Shown here: positions 9,631 to 20,300 of the stretch, piece after piece
Layout: the number at the start of each line of letters is the position of its first letter
Numbering within the stretch: the stretch's first letter is position 1
Assembly (NCBI RefSeq): GCF_004770055.1
Contig: NZ_RQEP01000012.1
Span: forward strand, 230,176-294,175
DNA length: 64,000 nucleotides
Direction: 5' to 3'
Source: Leptospira semungkisensis
GTDB lineage: Bacteria > Spirochaetota > Leptospiria > Leptospirales > Leptospiraceae
Made by a program: the position numbers and the translations under genes
The notes under the pieces: model-generated
What the model saw: only the letters and a program-made list of their open reading frames with translations
What the model was told of the DNA's origin: nothing
The model's database searches: none

Positions 9631-10109
9631 TTCTTCGATTTACTCCCGAAGTCGACTTGGATCACATTATCTTTTCGTTTCTTACTCTTGGAAGAAGGTT
9701 CCTTGGATCCTTCTTCTTGGATTTCTTCTGCGGGCGCTTCCGTTTTGGAGGAAGGTACTTCTACCTTTCCTAAGAAGATACGCATCTGAGTTACTGTTTG
9801 CTGGGACTTATCAAAATATCGAAAGATAGAATCCCAAGGTAGGAAGACTTCTTCCCAAGTATAACCGAATTGAAGTTCTGCATAGACCCATTCTTCTTCG
9901 ATGCGAATGTCTCGAGCGGCTCGGGGTCCTATGACTAGGATAATCCCGGATTCAGGCTCTTCTCCCACTAATCCTCGTTTGCCAATTTTTAGGTCAGGAT
10001 GAGGCATCGCATGCACATAGAAGGTTCCGAACCTTTCCCAATATACTGAGAAAAGCTGTTTCTTAAATTCACGAAGGGCCTGTATGTCTTCTAAATTCGG
10101 ATTATCCAT
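9627..10109 (-). CDS. SspB-like ClpXP adaptor
   Basis: A 160-residue cytoplasmic protein. The core about residues 10-115 has the short beta-strand pattern of SspB, with GIILVIGPRAARDIRIEEEW and then VFLPWDSIFRYFD, which matches the SspB block ending in a proline-anchored strand and Ile/Phe-rich tail. The C-terminus is a low-complexity E/S/K stretch ending KSKK, like the flexible ClpX-docking tail of SspB. It overlaps both neighbours (8 bases upstream, 4 bases downstream). The assignment is by fold pattern and could be wrong. Confidence 0.55.
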   Translation of the reverse strand: MDNPNLEDIQALREFKKQLFSVYWERFGTFYVHAMPHPDLKIGKRGLVGEEPESGIILVIGPRAARDIRIEEEWVYAELQFGYTWEEVFLPWDSIFRYFDKSQQTVTQMRIFLGKVEVPSSKTEAPAEEIQEEGSKEPSSKSKKRKDNVIQVDFGSKSKK

Positions 10110-12078
10110 TCGTTTCGATCTTGCGGGAAGCTTCCTCGCTGATATAATCCTTATGAGTTCTATATTCCGGTACCAAGGCCTTGAAACAGGAGAAGATTAC
10201 TTCTTCTTGATCTGCTTTGGCTGCATCAATCAGTGCCTGGAATCTGGCCTGAAAGCTGCTAGGATCTCTATCCTCTAGAGGAGCTGCAATCCTGATTTTC
10301 GGATGATGTGTTTTTTTAATTCCTTCCATATCTAACAACAGTTCTTCGAAGAGTTTTTCGCCCGGTCGAAGTCCTGTGAACACGATCTGTATATCCGTAT
10401 AAGGTCGAAAGCCGGAGAGTCGGATCATGTCCTCGGCAAGACTTAAGATTCGGATCGGTTCTCCCATATCCAAGAGAAAGATCTCTTCCTTCTCACCCAT
10501 GGCTCCGGCTTGTAGGACGAGCTGAGTTGCTTCCGGAATGGTCATGAAGTAGCGGATAATATCGGGATGAGTCACCGTTACAGGTCCACCGTTTCCGATC
10601 TGCTCTCTAAAACGAGGGATAACGGAACCGCTGGAGCCGAGCACATTCCCAAAACGTACTGTGATGAATTTGGTCTTTGTCTCAGGCGAGATGGTTTGCA
10701 AATACAACTCGGCAACTCTTTTAGAAGCACCCATTATATTCACTGGATTCACTGCCTTGTCTGTGGAAATCAAAACGAAGCGTTCCACACCACTTGCGCG
10801 AGAGATATCGGCTAAGTTCTTAGTCCCTAGTACATTATTTAAAACGGCCTCCGACGCATTGCTTTCCATCATAGGAACATGCTTGTATGCGGCAGAATGA
10901 AATACTACCTGAGGTTTATCCGTTTCAAATACGGAAGAAATACGCAAAGGGTTTTTGATATCTGCAACCACCGCAGAGAACTGTATTCCGGAATCTTTAA
11001 ATACTTTTCTGAGCTCGTAATCGATCTCGTACAATGGAGTCTCTGCCGAATCCAGTAGGATCATTTTGGAAGGATGAAATACCGCAACCTGTCTGCAGAG
11101 TTCACTCCCTATGGATCCTCCCGCCCCGGTGATGAGGATGGTTTTTCCTGCGATATAAGAACGGATGGATTCTATTTCCAAATCCACGACAGGTCTTCCG
11201 AGTACATCTTCCACTCGAATCTCTCTCAATTGCTGGATCTTAGGAGGATCGAAAAACAACGAACCTAAAGAGGGAAGGATCTTAAAATCCACATGAGTGG
11301 ATTCGAAAGTCTTGATCAATTTTCCGATCAGTTTTCCGTCCGGATGATGGAATGCGATCAGCACTTTTTGGATCCCGAGAGAACGAATCAATTCTTCTGC
11401 CTGATCTACCTTTCCTAAAACCGGGACTCCTTGGATATGGGCTCCGAGCTTACTATCATCATCATCTAAAAGAGCGATCGGATTCAGGTTCAGATCATTA
11501 TGCCTGCGCAATTCTGTCAGAAGAGTCGCCCCTGTTTTTCCTGCACCTAGAATCAATGTGGGAATTCCTACACCTTGCTTCTTTCGAAGAATGTACTGAT
11601 CTCGAACTAATCTCCAAGAAAGACTTCGGATGCAGAGGAATCCTAAGAGAAGAAGAGTATCGATCACTGGGATCATTCTAGAGAGATGCTCGAAACCGTT
11701 ATAAAAGAGTAATGCAGTATTGGAGATCAAAGAAGAAAGAACTGTTGTCTTGATGATCTCGACCAGATCATGGATGGAAGCGTAGGCCCAAATGGATCTG
11801 TATATATTCGAAAACAAGAATACTACAGATCTGCATAGTACTACTATAGCAAGAGGGATGAGAAAATCATCCGATCGATTCAGAAATGCCAGAGATTCAA
11901 AGCGGATTAGGTGCGCCAGAAAATAGGAAAGCACCATGAAGATCAAGTCTAGAGGGAAAAGAAGACTTCGACGATTCCATTGACCCATTAAGTAAAAAAA
12001 ATGTCTGAAAGAGGAAAAGTCCAATCTTTTTGGGAATTTTTTAGGTTGCCGAAAACGCGTACCCGATCGATCCTCCAA
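10102..12078 (-). CDS. Membrane-bound nucleotide-sugar epimerase/dehydratase (FlaA1/CapD-like)
   Basis: A 658-residue protein with four N-terminal membrane segments (about residues 38-150), a first Rossmann domain (LILGAGKTGA near 175) and a catalytic extended SDR domain (ILITGAGGSIGSE near 315). STDKAVNPVNIMGASKR is the family signature of WbpM/PglF/CapD proteins, which are typically UDP-GlcNAc 4,6-dehydratases supplying sugars for polysaccharide or glycan. The frame begins at a TTG at 12078, only 17 bases from a divergent GTG; an ATG at 11988 (MGQWNRR), just before the first membrane segment, is an equally plausible start and leaves room for promoters. Confidence 0.9.
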   Translation of the reverse strand: MEDRSGTRFRQPKKFPKRLDFSSFRHFFYLMGQWNRRSLLFPLDLIFMVLSYFLAHLIRFESLAFLNRSDDFLIPLAIVVLCRSVVFLFSNIYRSIWAYASIHDLVEIIKTTVLSSLISNTALLFYNGFEHLSRMIPVIDTLLLLGFLCIRSLSWRLVRDQYILRKKQGVGIPTLILGAGKTGATLLTELRRHNDLNLNPIALLDDDDSKLGAHIQGVPVLGKVDQAEELIRSLGIQKVLIAFHHPDGKLIGKLIKTFESTHVDFKILPSLGSLFFDPPKIQQLREIRVEDVLGRPVVDLEIESIRSYIAGKTILITGAGGSIGSELCRQVAVFHPSKMILLDSAETPLYEIDYELRKVFKDSGIQFSAVVADIKNPLRISSVFETDKPQVVFHSAAYKHVPMMESNASEAVLNNVLGTKNLADISRASGVERFVLISTDKAVNPVNIMGASKRVAELYLQTISPETKTKFITVRFGNVLGSSGSVIPRFREQIGNGGPVTVTHPDIIRYFMTIPEATQLVLQAGAMGEKEEIFLLDMGEPIRILSLAEDMIRLSGFRPYTDIQIVFTGLRPGEKLFEELLLDMEGIKKTHHPKIRIAAPLEDRDPSSFQARFQALIDAAKADQEEVIFSCFKALVPEYRTHKDYISEEASRKIETNG

Positions 12079-12094
12079 AGGGTCTTTAACTCTC

Positions 12095-12571
12095 GTGAAA
12101 GAATTGATCGTTAATCTTCAGGGCAAATTAGATTCCATTCTCGGAAGCACCTTTCGCGAAAAAACGGATGATATTCTCATCAACTTCCCTCATAGGATCT
12201 TGTTGGATGCCAGAGAGCTGCAAGGATGGGATGAGGCGGGGCTGACCCTTCTAAAAAATTCCTCCCTTTCTCACGCAAGATCTATCTACGCCGCTTGTAG
12301 TTTATCCGAAGCTTTGGCAAAAGACTGGGACCGTTTGCGGTTGAACGAGACGATTCCGTACTTTTCCACAAGGGAAGAAGCGAAGACCTACCTCCTCTCC
12401 AACGGCGTGGAGGAAAAACAAACTCACTCTTTAGAAAGCACTGCCACCTGTCCGGCTTGTCTGCAAATCTTAAGAGTGCAGGGCAAGGGAAATTATCGTT
12501 GTCCTACTTGCTCTCACACTTTCTATCTGACTGCCGACTATAGAACGGCAAGCTACGAGAAATTGTTCTGA
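12095..12571 (+). CDS. STAS-like domain plus zinc ribbon protein
   Basis: A 158-residue protein starting with GTG. The first ~105 residues alternate strands and helices with RILLDARELQGWDEAGLTLL, reminiscent of STAS anti-sigma-factor-antagonist domains, although the phosphorylatable serine is not evident. The C-terminus has CPACL and CPTC pairs (about residues 128 and 145), a zinc ribbon. It is divergent from the epimerase gene and in the same direction as the adenylate cyclase 80 bases downstream. A signalling role is an inference. Confidence 0.6.
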   Translation: MKELIVNLQGKLDSILGSTFREKTDDILINFPHRILLDARELQGWDEAGLTLLKNSSLSHARSIYAACSLSEALAKDWDRLRLNETIPYFSTREEAKTYLLSNGVEEKQTHSLESTATCPACLQILRVQGKGNYRCPTCSHTFYLTADYRTASYEKLF

Positions 12572-12650
12572 GAATCTGTAAGAATTCTTCCTAAAGAAAT
12601 TTCCAGTTAATATGCTTGCCAGAAAAAATTCTGGCTGATGCAGTTTCTAA

Positions 12651-15491
12651 ATGGGTACAAATTCTTCGGACCATCCAACAATCGCCAAACGCATACTTGA
12701 CGTTTTTCTCATTCTTCCGAAGCTATTCTATTCCGGGATACGCGCAAAACTCGCTTGGTTTACCGGAAGTTTGATCGTTCTTACGATCTTTATTCTTTCA
12801 GTCATCTACGTAAGACAGCAAACCGTTATCCTTACGGAAAGTTATGATAGGGAAGCGGCGATTTCCCGAAAGTATATCTCTTCTTTAGTCCTAGAATTGG
12901 ACAATATCTCGCAAAGTTTGATCCGGATCGAAGAGTTTAGGGACAGGGTCAGCAAGCAAACAGAAGCATTAAAAAAATATAAAACTACCAAGACTCTGGT
13001 TCAACAAAAGCAGGTCTCCCTCTTCGGGATCAAGACCAGTCTTTTCGGAGCATTAGGAAAAAATAAAATTCATAAGAAGCTGGATACGTATTATTCTACC
13101 TACCTATCCAAAGATGATATCCAAGTTCTGGAAAAAAATATCCGACTTCAGCTCCAGCAAGGCGGGGAAGAGCCTGTTACAGATAAGGAATTTGCCCGTT
13201 TGCAGTCCATGGCAAAGAAGTTCGTATTCACTGACAGGGATATCGGACTGATCCGAAAGAGACTGGCAGAGTTGAAGGAAAACCAAGAGAAGCCGGACCA
13301 AACAGAAATTTCTGCAGCAGAAGAGGATCTCCGAAAAAAGTCCCTTCTTTCTAGAAAACTCAGATCTGAGTTGGATGAAAATATCGTAGCCATCGTAGCA
13401 GAATCCAAGAAGAGAAAGATCAAGGATCTCGGCTTAGACACAGGAAGATTCAGATTACAGACATTCCCTCTTTCTGGAATCATTCCCGGAGAAGCTTCCG
13501 AGCCGACCTTAGACACTCAGATCTTCGATTCTGAATCTCCTTTAAACCAAGCTCCTATGCAGGAAAATCTAGAAGAAGGATTAAAATCAGCGTTATCCTC
13601 TCTTTTAGAGGGAGAAGGAGTACTGGGAGAAGTTCCGGCCACTTCCTTCCAACAGAGCAATTTAGAACTACAAGCATTGTATTCTCCTCACTTTAGAAAT
13701 CCTGCATCTACTGAAAGAGCGAAGCTAGTAGAATCCAAACGAGGAAAACTGGGAGCCTGGAACGGTTATTTGCAAGAAGAAGGGGCAATACTGACTGATC
13801 TCTCTAAAATTCCTCCGATCTTAGATGCTAGACTGAAATTCTTAAAGGAGAAGAAGCCTCCCATTCCTCCGTTTAAGGACAAAGAATTCAAAGCAGAATA
13901 TGCAAAGTACGCTGGGCTTGTGCGCAAACGAAATCTTCTCTTTGCTACCTACATGAGAAACAATCCTCCTAAAGAAGAAGAGGAATTAGAAGTAGAGGCA
14001 ATCGGTTCCATTCGCAATTCAGCATTAGAAGATCAGATTCTCTTGAGATTCAGACCGGACGGCTCCGATTACGGAAAATCAGTCCAATCGGAAGCCGGAA
14101 AAGAACTCTTCGAAAAAAGATGGAATGCAGTTCGAGACTGGATTTACGCAGGAGAGAGTGAGACTCCCACTCCCAAATTAAAGGCGCTCTTTCCGGACGG
14201 CATCATCGGAAATAGTAGAACGGAAGCGGAGCAAATCCTTTGGAAATTGGATTCGGCTCCTTTGCTTTCCGAAACCTTAGATGATCTTCCTACAGTTGTG
14301 CTTGCTTCTAACTTTGCTGGGATCATTCGAACAGTCGTAGACAGAACGGAAGGATTGCAATCGATTCGTAGCAATCGAGACAGAGCAGTGATCTCCGCAT
14401 TGGGTATCTGTGGGTTTTCTATTTTCTTAGCGGTCTTTATTTCCGGCTTCGTGGTGCAAAGAATTAAGAAGCTCATTCGAAATGCAGAGCAAGTGGGAAG
14501 GGGAGATCTCAACGTAGAATTCGAACCTGGTGGAAGCGACGAATTCGGAAATCTTTCTATCGCTCTCAACCAAATGGTGACTGGACTTCGAGAGAGAGAA
14601 AAGATCAAAGGAATTCTAGGAAGCATGATCGATCCTGTGGTGATCGGCGAGGCTATGAAAGATTTGGCTGCGTTAAAGAGAGGCTCCGAAAAAAGAGTAA
14701 CCGCATTCTTTTCCGATGTGGCCGGATTTTCAGACATTAGCGAAAAATTAAGCTCAGTAGAATTAGCAGAATTATTAAACGAATACCTTTCCGCAATGAC
14801 ACTCATCCTGAAAGAAAATGAGGGAGTCTTGGATAAGTACATAGGAGATGCGATCGTCGGGATCTTTAATGCACCCGTTGAAGTAGAAGGTCATTGCCTC
14901 AAAGCAACCAAAGCTTCTCTTAAGATGATCGCTAAGCTCGAAGAACTCAAAACCGGATGGAAGAAGGCTCATAAATACATTCCGGAAGCAAGAGATATGA
15001 AGATCCGAATCGGATTGAATACTGGACTTGCAAAAGTAGGTTTTATGGGAACCGATGCGTTAGCCTCTTATACGATGATGGGTGACACAGTAAATCTTGC
15101 TGCGCGTTTAGAAGCTGCCGGTAAAGATTATGGAGTATCTATTTTGGTCTCGGATGCAGTTCATACGGAGATCAAGGATCATATCTTTACTCGCAAATTG
15201 GATTTGGTTCGTGTAAAAGGAAAGAATGAGCCTGTAATTCTTTACGAGGCAATTTCGGAATTGAAAGGAACCAACTCTTCTCGCAAGGAAATCGTGGGCG
15301 CTTACGAAGAAGGTTTAGCTTTGTATCTGGAACGAAAATGGGATCCGGCTATCAAAAAATTCAAAGATTCCGAAAAGGCAAAAGGAGACGAGGACAAGGC
15401 AGTCCAACTTCTGGTCGATCGCTGCAAAGAATATAAGATCACTCCGCCGCCTGCTTCCTGGGACGGAGTCTATACTAGAACACATAAATAA
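12651..15491 (+). CDS. HAMP-containing class III adenylate cyclase
   Basis: A 946-residue membrane receptor. One membrane segment lies near residues 34-54 and a second near 580-604; between them is an unusually long, charged, helical extracytoplasmic region of about 520 residues. A HAMP domain (about 605-655) joins to the cyclase domain (about 680-880). Both metal-binding aspartates are present (FSDVAGF and KYIGDAIVGIF), as are the Lys of KYIGD and the threonine context SYTMMGDTVNLAARLE that favour ATP over GTP. A C-terminal helical extension (GAYEEGLALYLERKWDPAIKKF) looks like a TPR-type tail. The ligand sensed is unknown. Confidence 0.88.
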   Translation: MGTNSSDHPTIAKRILDVFLILPKLFYSGIRAKLAWFTGSLIVLTIFILSVIYVRQQTVILTESYDREAAISRKYISSLVLELDNISQSLIRIEEFRDRVSKQTEALKKYKTTKTLVQQKQVSLFGIKTSLFGALGKNKIHKKLDTYYSTYLSKDDIQVLEKNIRLQLQQGGEEPVTDKEFARLQSMAKKFVFTDRDIGLIRKRLAELKENQEKPDQTEISAAEEDLRKKSLLSRKLRSELDENIVAIVAESKKRKIKDLGLDTGRFRLQTFPLSGIIPGEASEPTLDTQIFDSESPLNQAPMQENLEEGLKSALSSLLEGEGVLGEVPATSFQQSNLELQALYSPHFRNPASTERAKLVESKRGKLGAWNGYLQEEGAILTDLSKIPPILDARLKFLKEKKPPIPPFKDKEFKAEYAKYAGLVRKRNLLFATYMRNNPPKEEEELEVEAIGSIRNSALEDQILLRFRPDGSDYGKSVQSEAGKELFEKRWNAVRDWIYAGESETPTPKLKALFPDGIIGNSRTEAEQILWKLDSAPLLSETLDDLPTVVLASNFAGIIRTVVDRTEGLQSIRSNRDRAVISALGICGFSIFLAVFISGFVVQRIKKLIRNAEQVGRGDLNVEFEPGGSDEFGNLSIALNQMVTGLREREKIKGILGSMIDPVVIGEAMKDLAALKRGSEKRVTAFFSDVAGFSDISEKLSSVELAELLNEYLSAMTLILKENEGVLDKYIGDAIVGIFNAPVEVEGHCLKATKASLKMIAKLEELKTGWKKAHKYIPEARDMKIRIGLNTGLAKVGFMGTDALASYTMMGDTVNLAARLEAAGKDYGVSILVSDAVHTEIKDHIFTRKLDLVRVKGKNEPVILYEAISELKGTNSSRKEIVGAYEEGLALYLERKWDPAIKKFKDSEKAKGDEDKAVQLLVDRCKEYKITPPPASWDGVYTRTHK

Positions 15492-15525
15492 AATCTAATA
15501 TATAATGTCCGAATGGCCGGATAGA

Positions 15526-17310
15526 TCAGTCCAACTGAAATCCGGTCAAACGATCGAATTTATTCGTCAAAGAATATTCTAAAAGTCGATCCTCTGCGAG
15601 GAGGAGTACGGATCTCTTGGCTCTGGTTAAGGCAGTATAAAGGATCTCTTTCTTGAATAATTCTAGAGAAAGATCTGCATTTTCTTCTTCTGGATCGGGG
15701 GGGAAAACTATCAAGATAGAATCATACTCGGAACCTTGCGATTTGTGTACCGTGATCGCAAACGCAGGCTCGTGAGGAGGAAGAGTGTCTAACGCGAAAT
15801 CTCGGATCTGACCTTCAATCACGAATAAGGCTCTCAACTCTTTTTCTCCTCTTGGAGTCTCCAACTCCAAAACGACTCCCGTATCTCCGTTAAATACGCC
15901 TCTCACTCGATCATTTTGGGTGATCATGATAGGCATTCCAGCGAAATAGAGTCTATTTCCGAGGCTTGCGACTCTTTCCTTTTTATGTGAGAGAAGAATA
16001 CGAGTTAGTTCCGAATTGATCCTCTCGCTTCCGTAGAGTCCGTTTCTCAGAATGGCCAAGATCTTAAATTTGTTAATGTCTTTACTTAGGTATTCTTGAA
16101 CCTCGATAAAATTCTCTGGGTTCGGTAGGTATTTCAGATTCGGAAGAATAAGATCCTCTGCGATTCTTTTCAGAAGATCATTCCATTGCGTACGAAAATT
16201 TAGATCTAATTGAAAAAATCCCTTACTAGTTTGGATTTCCGTTTGAAAAGAAGGATCGAGTGAAATCTTGCCCTGTGAATTCTCCAAGAACTCGGAAAGA
16301 GTAACAGAGGCTTGCACGCAAGAATTTGCAGCTTTCGAAATAGAGACGGATCCGATCTCCTGGCGATGGCTTGTCCTTAATGCGATTAAGTTTTGTGATT
16401 TTTTTTGTACTAAGACTTGGACTAGATCGGATAAGATTGCTCCCGCCTCGACACTAGGCAATTGATTCGGATCTCCTAAAAGGATTAATCTGAATTCTTT
16501 TCGAAAGAAGGGAAGTGCCTTCATCAATCTGTACATCATGTTCAGATCCACCATGGAGACCTCGTCTATGATGATCACTTGATACGGCAGAGGGAAATCC
16601 TCCTTATATTTGTAGGATCTCCTACGAGGATTGTATTCTAACAATCTATGAAGAGTGGAAGCAGGTATCTCCAAAATGGAACTGTCGAGTTCATTCTTTT
16701 GTTTTACATAGGAGAGAGTGGTTTCCAAGGATTCTTTTAATCTTTGAGCCGCTCTTCCTGTCGGTGCGGCAAGTCCGATCTGATTCGCTCTATATCCTAA
16801 GCGTAAAAGTCCTCGGATCACGTTCGTGATCACCGTTGTCTTTCCCGTTCCAGGGCCTCCCGTTAAAACAAAGAAAGAATTCTGCAAGGCAGCCTCTAAG
16901 GCTTCCTTTTGCTCTCCTTCTCCGCAGAGAATGAACTCTTGAGAATCCTTTCTGATAGAGAGGGGATTCGTTTGGATCAGTTCTCGAAATACATTTTGTA
17001 CTTTTTCGACTTCTTTTGTACGAGAAGAAGTTTCAGATAATCTCCGAAATCCTTCTTCCACTAAGGTCAATTGGTGAAATATTTTATTATAATATAGTAA
17101 TCCGTTTCTTTCCTTAAAGAAAATCCCAGGCTTGTTCTTGGTTTCAGAAAATGGGATCGCAAGGCTTCCTTGTTGAGAGGCTTGTATTAAGGCTAAATTC
17201 CATTCATACAGTTTTTCTTTCGAGATCCCTTCGGAATAAGAAGAAAGCTCTTCCGTTAAAAAACTCGCATACTCGGAATCCAAAACTTCTTTCAAAGTTT
17301 CTTCTTTCAT
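15526..17310 (-). CDS. recD: RecBCD helicase subunit RecD
   Basis: A 594-residue SF1B 5'-3' helicase subunit of exonuclease V, acting in double-strand-break repair and degradation of foreign linear DNA. Motifs visible in order: Walker A TGGPGTGKTTV (about 150), DEVSMVD (motif II), LGDPNQLPSVEAG (motif III), AITVHKSQGSEYD (motif V) and YTALTRAKRSV (motif VI). The ATG overlaps the recB stop by four bases. The gene converges with the cyclase gene, only 34 bases apart. Confidence 0.95.
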   Translation of the reverse strand: MKEETLKEVLDSEYASFLTEELSSYSEGISKEKLYEWNLALIQASQQGSLAIPFSETKNKPGIFFKERNGLLYYNKIFHQLTLVEEGFRRLSETSSRTKEVEKVQNVFRELIQTNPLSIRKDSQEFILCGEGEQKEALEAALQNSFFVLTGGPGTGKTTVITNVIRGLLRLGYRANQIGLAAPTGRAAQRLKESLETTLSYVKQKNELDSSILEIPASTLHRLLEYNPRRRSYKYKEDFPLPYQVIIIDEVSMVDLNMMYRLMKALPFFRKEFRLILLGDPNQLPSVEAGAILSDLVQVLVQKKSQNLIALRTSHRQEIGSVSISKAANSCVQASVTLSEFLENSQGKISLDPSFQTEIQTSKGFFQLDLNFRTQWNDLLKRIAEDLILPNLKYLPNPENFIEVQEYLSKDINKFKILAILRNGLYGSERINSELTRILLSHKKERVASLGNRLYFAGMPIMITQNDRVRGVFNGDTGVVLELETPRGEKELRALFVIEGQIRDFALDTLPPHEPAFAITVHKSQGSEYDSILIVFPPDPEEENADLSLELFKKEILYTALTRAKRSVLLLAEDRLLEYSLTNKFDRLTGFQLD

Positions 17311-20300
17311 TCCTTTTCTCCCGAATAGAGATTTTTGAGTGAGAGAGTCTCTTGGATCTTCTTTCTAGAAGACTGCACAAAATCGATGTCTAGTTTTTGA
17401 AAAAAGATCCCGTTACCAATCTTCTTGGTATCTGTTCCTCTTAAAAATAAGAAATACATTCCTCCCAAAAGATCCGGATTATAATCATCTCCATACTTAA
17501 ACCTAAGCCAATCATCCAGAACCACTGAGTAGATTGCTAATTGCAAAGAATAGGTGCCTTCTACCTTCTCTTGCAAATGCTCCTCGGAATAAGGATCTAT
17601 CGCATATTGAGATTCCAAACGATTTGATTTCCAATCTAAGATCCAATATTTACCCTCTCGATAAAAGATTAGATCGAGAGTCCCTTTTAAGAGATCGAAT
17701 TCTCCTTTTTGTTCCGGAACTTTAAGAAAGAAATCCACTTCGTGCTTCCGATTCTTTGCTTTGATCTGAGAAAGTGAGATCTCATTTTGTAGATTGGGAA
17801 GGGGAGTCCTCAGACTGTTCCAAAGAAAGTCACCGATCCGATCCGAGAAAAAATCCAATTGATCCTTGCTCGTGCCATATCCATAAGACTTTAAAATATC
17901 TTGATATGCTTTCTTAGTTTCCTTCGGGAGTTTTTCGGGAGAAGTTGCGTTCTGATAGATATTAAAATCAGCGACTTCTAAGATTTGATGTAATAGATTT
18001 CCCATTTGATTGGAAGAAGGTAGGTCGCTCTGTAAAACCGGAATCGGGATAGTCTCTTCGTCAGTCTTCGGCGGTTTTACCTCATCCAAATGAAATGCCT
18101 TGCCTTCTTCTTGGAAAAATAGATCCAAAGACGAATAACTTTCCAATTGTATTCTTCTTCTTTCTGCCTGGTTCGGCCAGACAGAAATAGAGCGATTCGG
18201 TTTTTCGATGACTTCTTTCGGGTTATACGATTGTGATTCGGAGATCTTTCCTCCTCTCTGGATCCATTTCGGTTCATAAGATCCGTTTTCATTTTCCTGA
18301 AGGATCGCTACGGAGGAAGAATCAGAGAACAAAGGTAGAGCCGCTTGAAAAGCTTTTCTAAACAATTCTAAAGGACGTTTTTGATCTTCTTCCGCTAATA
18401 ATGGAAAGTAAAACTTGTACATTGCTCGAGTGACGGCGACGTAGTAAAGACGTTTGTCCTCATTGATCTGGCTCACAGAAGAAGTTTCTTCCTTTTTATT
18501 TTCCAAATCTATAATACGTTTGCTGATCTTTTCTCCCGAAGAAGAAATAAGATCCGATCTATACTCGGAAAATTTCTTTCTAGCATTTCCCCAACCGGAA
18601 AATCCCCCGAACAGGAAAACGATCGGAAATTCCAAACCTTTGCAAGAATGCATCGTAAGTATCTTGACTCTATCTTCCTCCGAATCTCTTTCGAGATAAT
18701 CTTCTTCTTCCTCATCAGAAATGATCTTAGATTCAAGATAAGAGACTAATTCGGAGAGAGATAAATCATTCGAGGAAGCTTTTTCCGATAAGAAGAAGAA
18801 TAGCTGTCTGAAGTTTGTTGTTTTTCTCTCCCAATCTTGCAAGGATTCCTTCTCAAGAGGGGCAGAAAGCATACTTTCCGTTAATAAGGAACGAAAGAGC
18901 CCAGGATAATCTCGTTTTCTTGCAAACCTTCTCCAAGATTCCAAGAGTCGTTTCTCCCTAGATTCTATAGGATATTCCTCATAATTTTGTAAGTTTTCCG
19001 GAGGAATGCAGAATAGATCCGACACTAACAGCTTATAAAAAGAATCCCTACTTCCTTCTTGGTCTAAACAAGATAATATTTCTCTAATACGAATTGCTTC
19101 TCCCGATTTGTAAAGTCCGGCTTGCTTATGATATGTATAAGGAATCCCCCGAATCCTAAATTGTCTTTGGAGAAGTTCAGCATCGTTCCAACCTCGGATG
19201 AGAATAGCTATATCAGACCAACCGATCTTTTCCGGAATATTTGGACTCGTATCCTTTTTAAGAAAAATCTCTGAGTTATCCGAGACAAGATGCAAGATTT
19301 CTTCTGCCAAGAATTTGGAATATTCTTCCTTCATTCTTTCAGAACTAGATTCCTTAGAAAGAGAGAACGCATTGAATGCTGCACGATTGCTTTTATCAGA
19401 ATACAGAATTGCTTTGCCGGGAAGATCGGGAGCCTTTACCTCATTGTAAGAGATCGGAGAAAAACCTTCCTCCAAAATCGGGAACCAGTCCCCATTCGCG
19501 GCAGAAAATAAAGTATTATAAGAAGAGATCAACTCCGGCAAAGATCTTCTGTTTGTGTCCAACTCCGGATACACGATCGAGGAATTTGCAAAGGAACCTT
19601 TCAGATCATATTCCTGTTTTGCAGAAAGATAGGTGCCTAAATCAGCTCCTCTAAAACCGTAGATAGATTGCTTCGCATCTCCGATCAGGAACAAACTGCC
19701 ACGAGATTCTGAGTTAGGATTTTTCTCCAAGAAAAGCATTCTAAATATCTTATATTGTTCTGGATCCGTATCTTGAAACTCATCGATGATCCCGAAATGA
19801 AATCTTCTTCTTAGAGTTTCCAGAAAGTCCGTATGAGAAGACAAAGCCTGGTAGAGCCTTAGGATCATGTCTCCATAAGTAATCGAATTTTCTTCTAGCT
19901 TCAAACTCGCAGAGTCCTCGGAGATATCTTCCACCAAGGAGACAATAAAAGAGGGTAAGGCAGAATATAGATCCTCTAAACCGAGAGAGAGTTTCTTCCA
20001 ATTCTCTTTCTCGATTTGATAAGAAGCAATGCCAGGTTCTGAGTGTGCATTCTTTAATTCATCTTCCGTAAGAAGGACTGACTCCAAGCCTAAGATTTTA
20101 CTTCTTTTCAGATCCAAAATGGATTTTAAAATCAGAGTGAATCGAAGCGGATCAAAGCCTTTCTTTTCAAATTGTATCTCTGAGAGAAGTGTTTGCAATT
20201 CAACTTGTCTAGAAGAAAGCGCCTTGTAAGTACTCGCATGAATCTTCTTCTTGATCCCTTCTTGAGATAAAAGTAGCTTCGGAAAAGAAAGTGAGAGTTT

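Noticed and set aside
14144..14842. 232-residue minus-strand open frame inside the adenylate cyclase gene
   Set aside because: It is antisense to the cyclase and HAMP coding region, which is clearly real; its translation resembles no protein.
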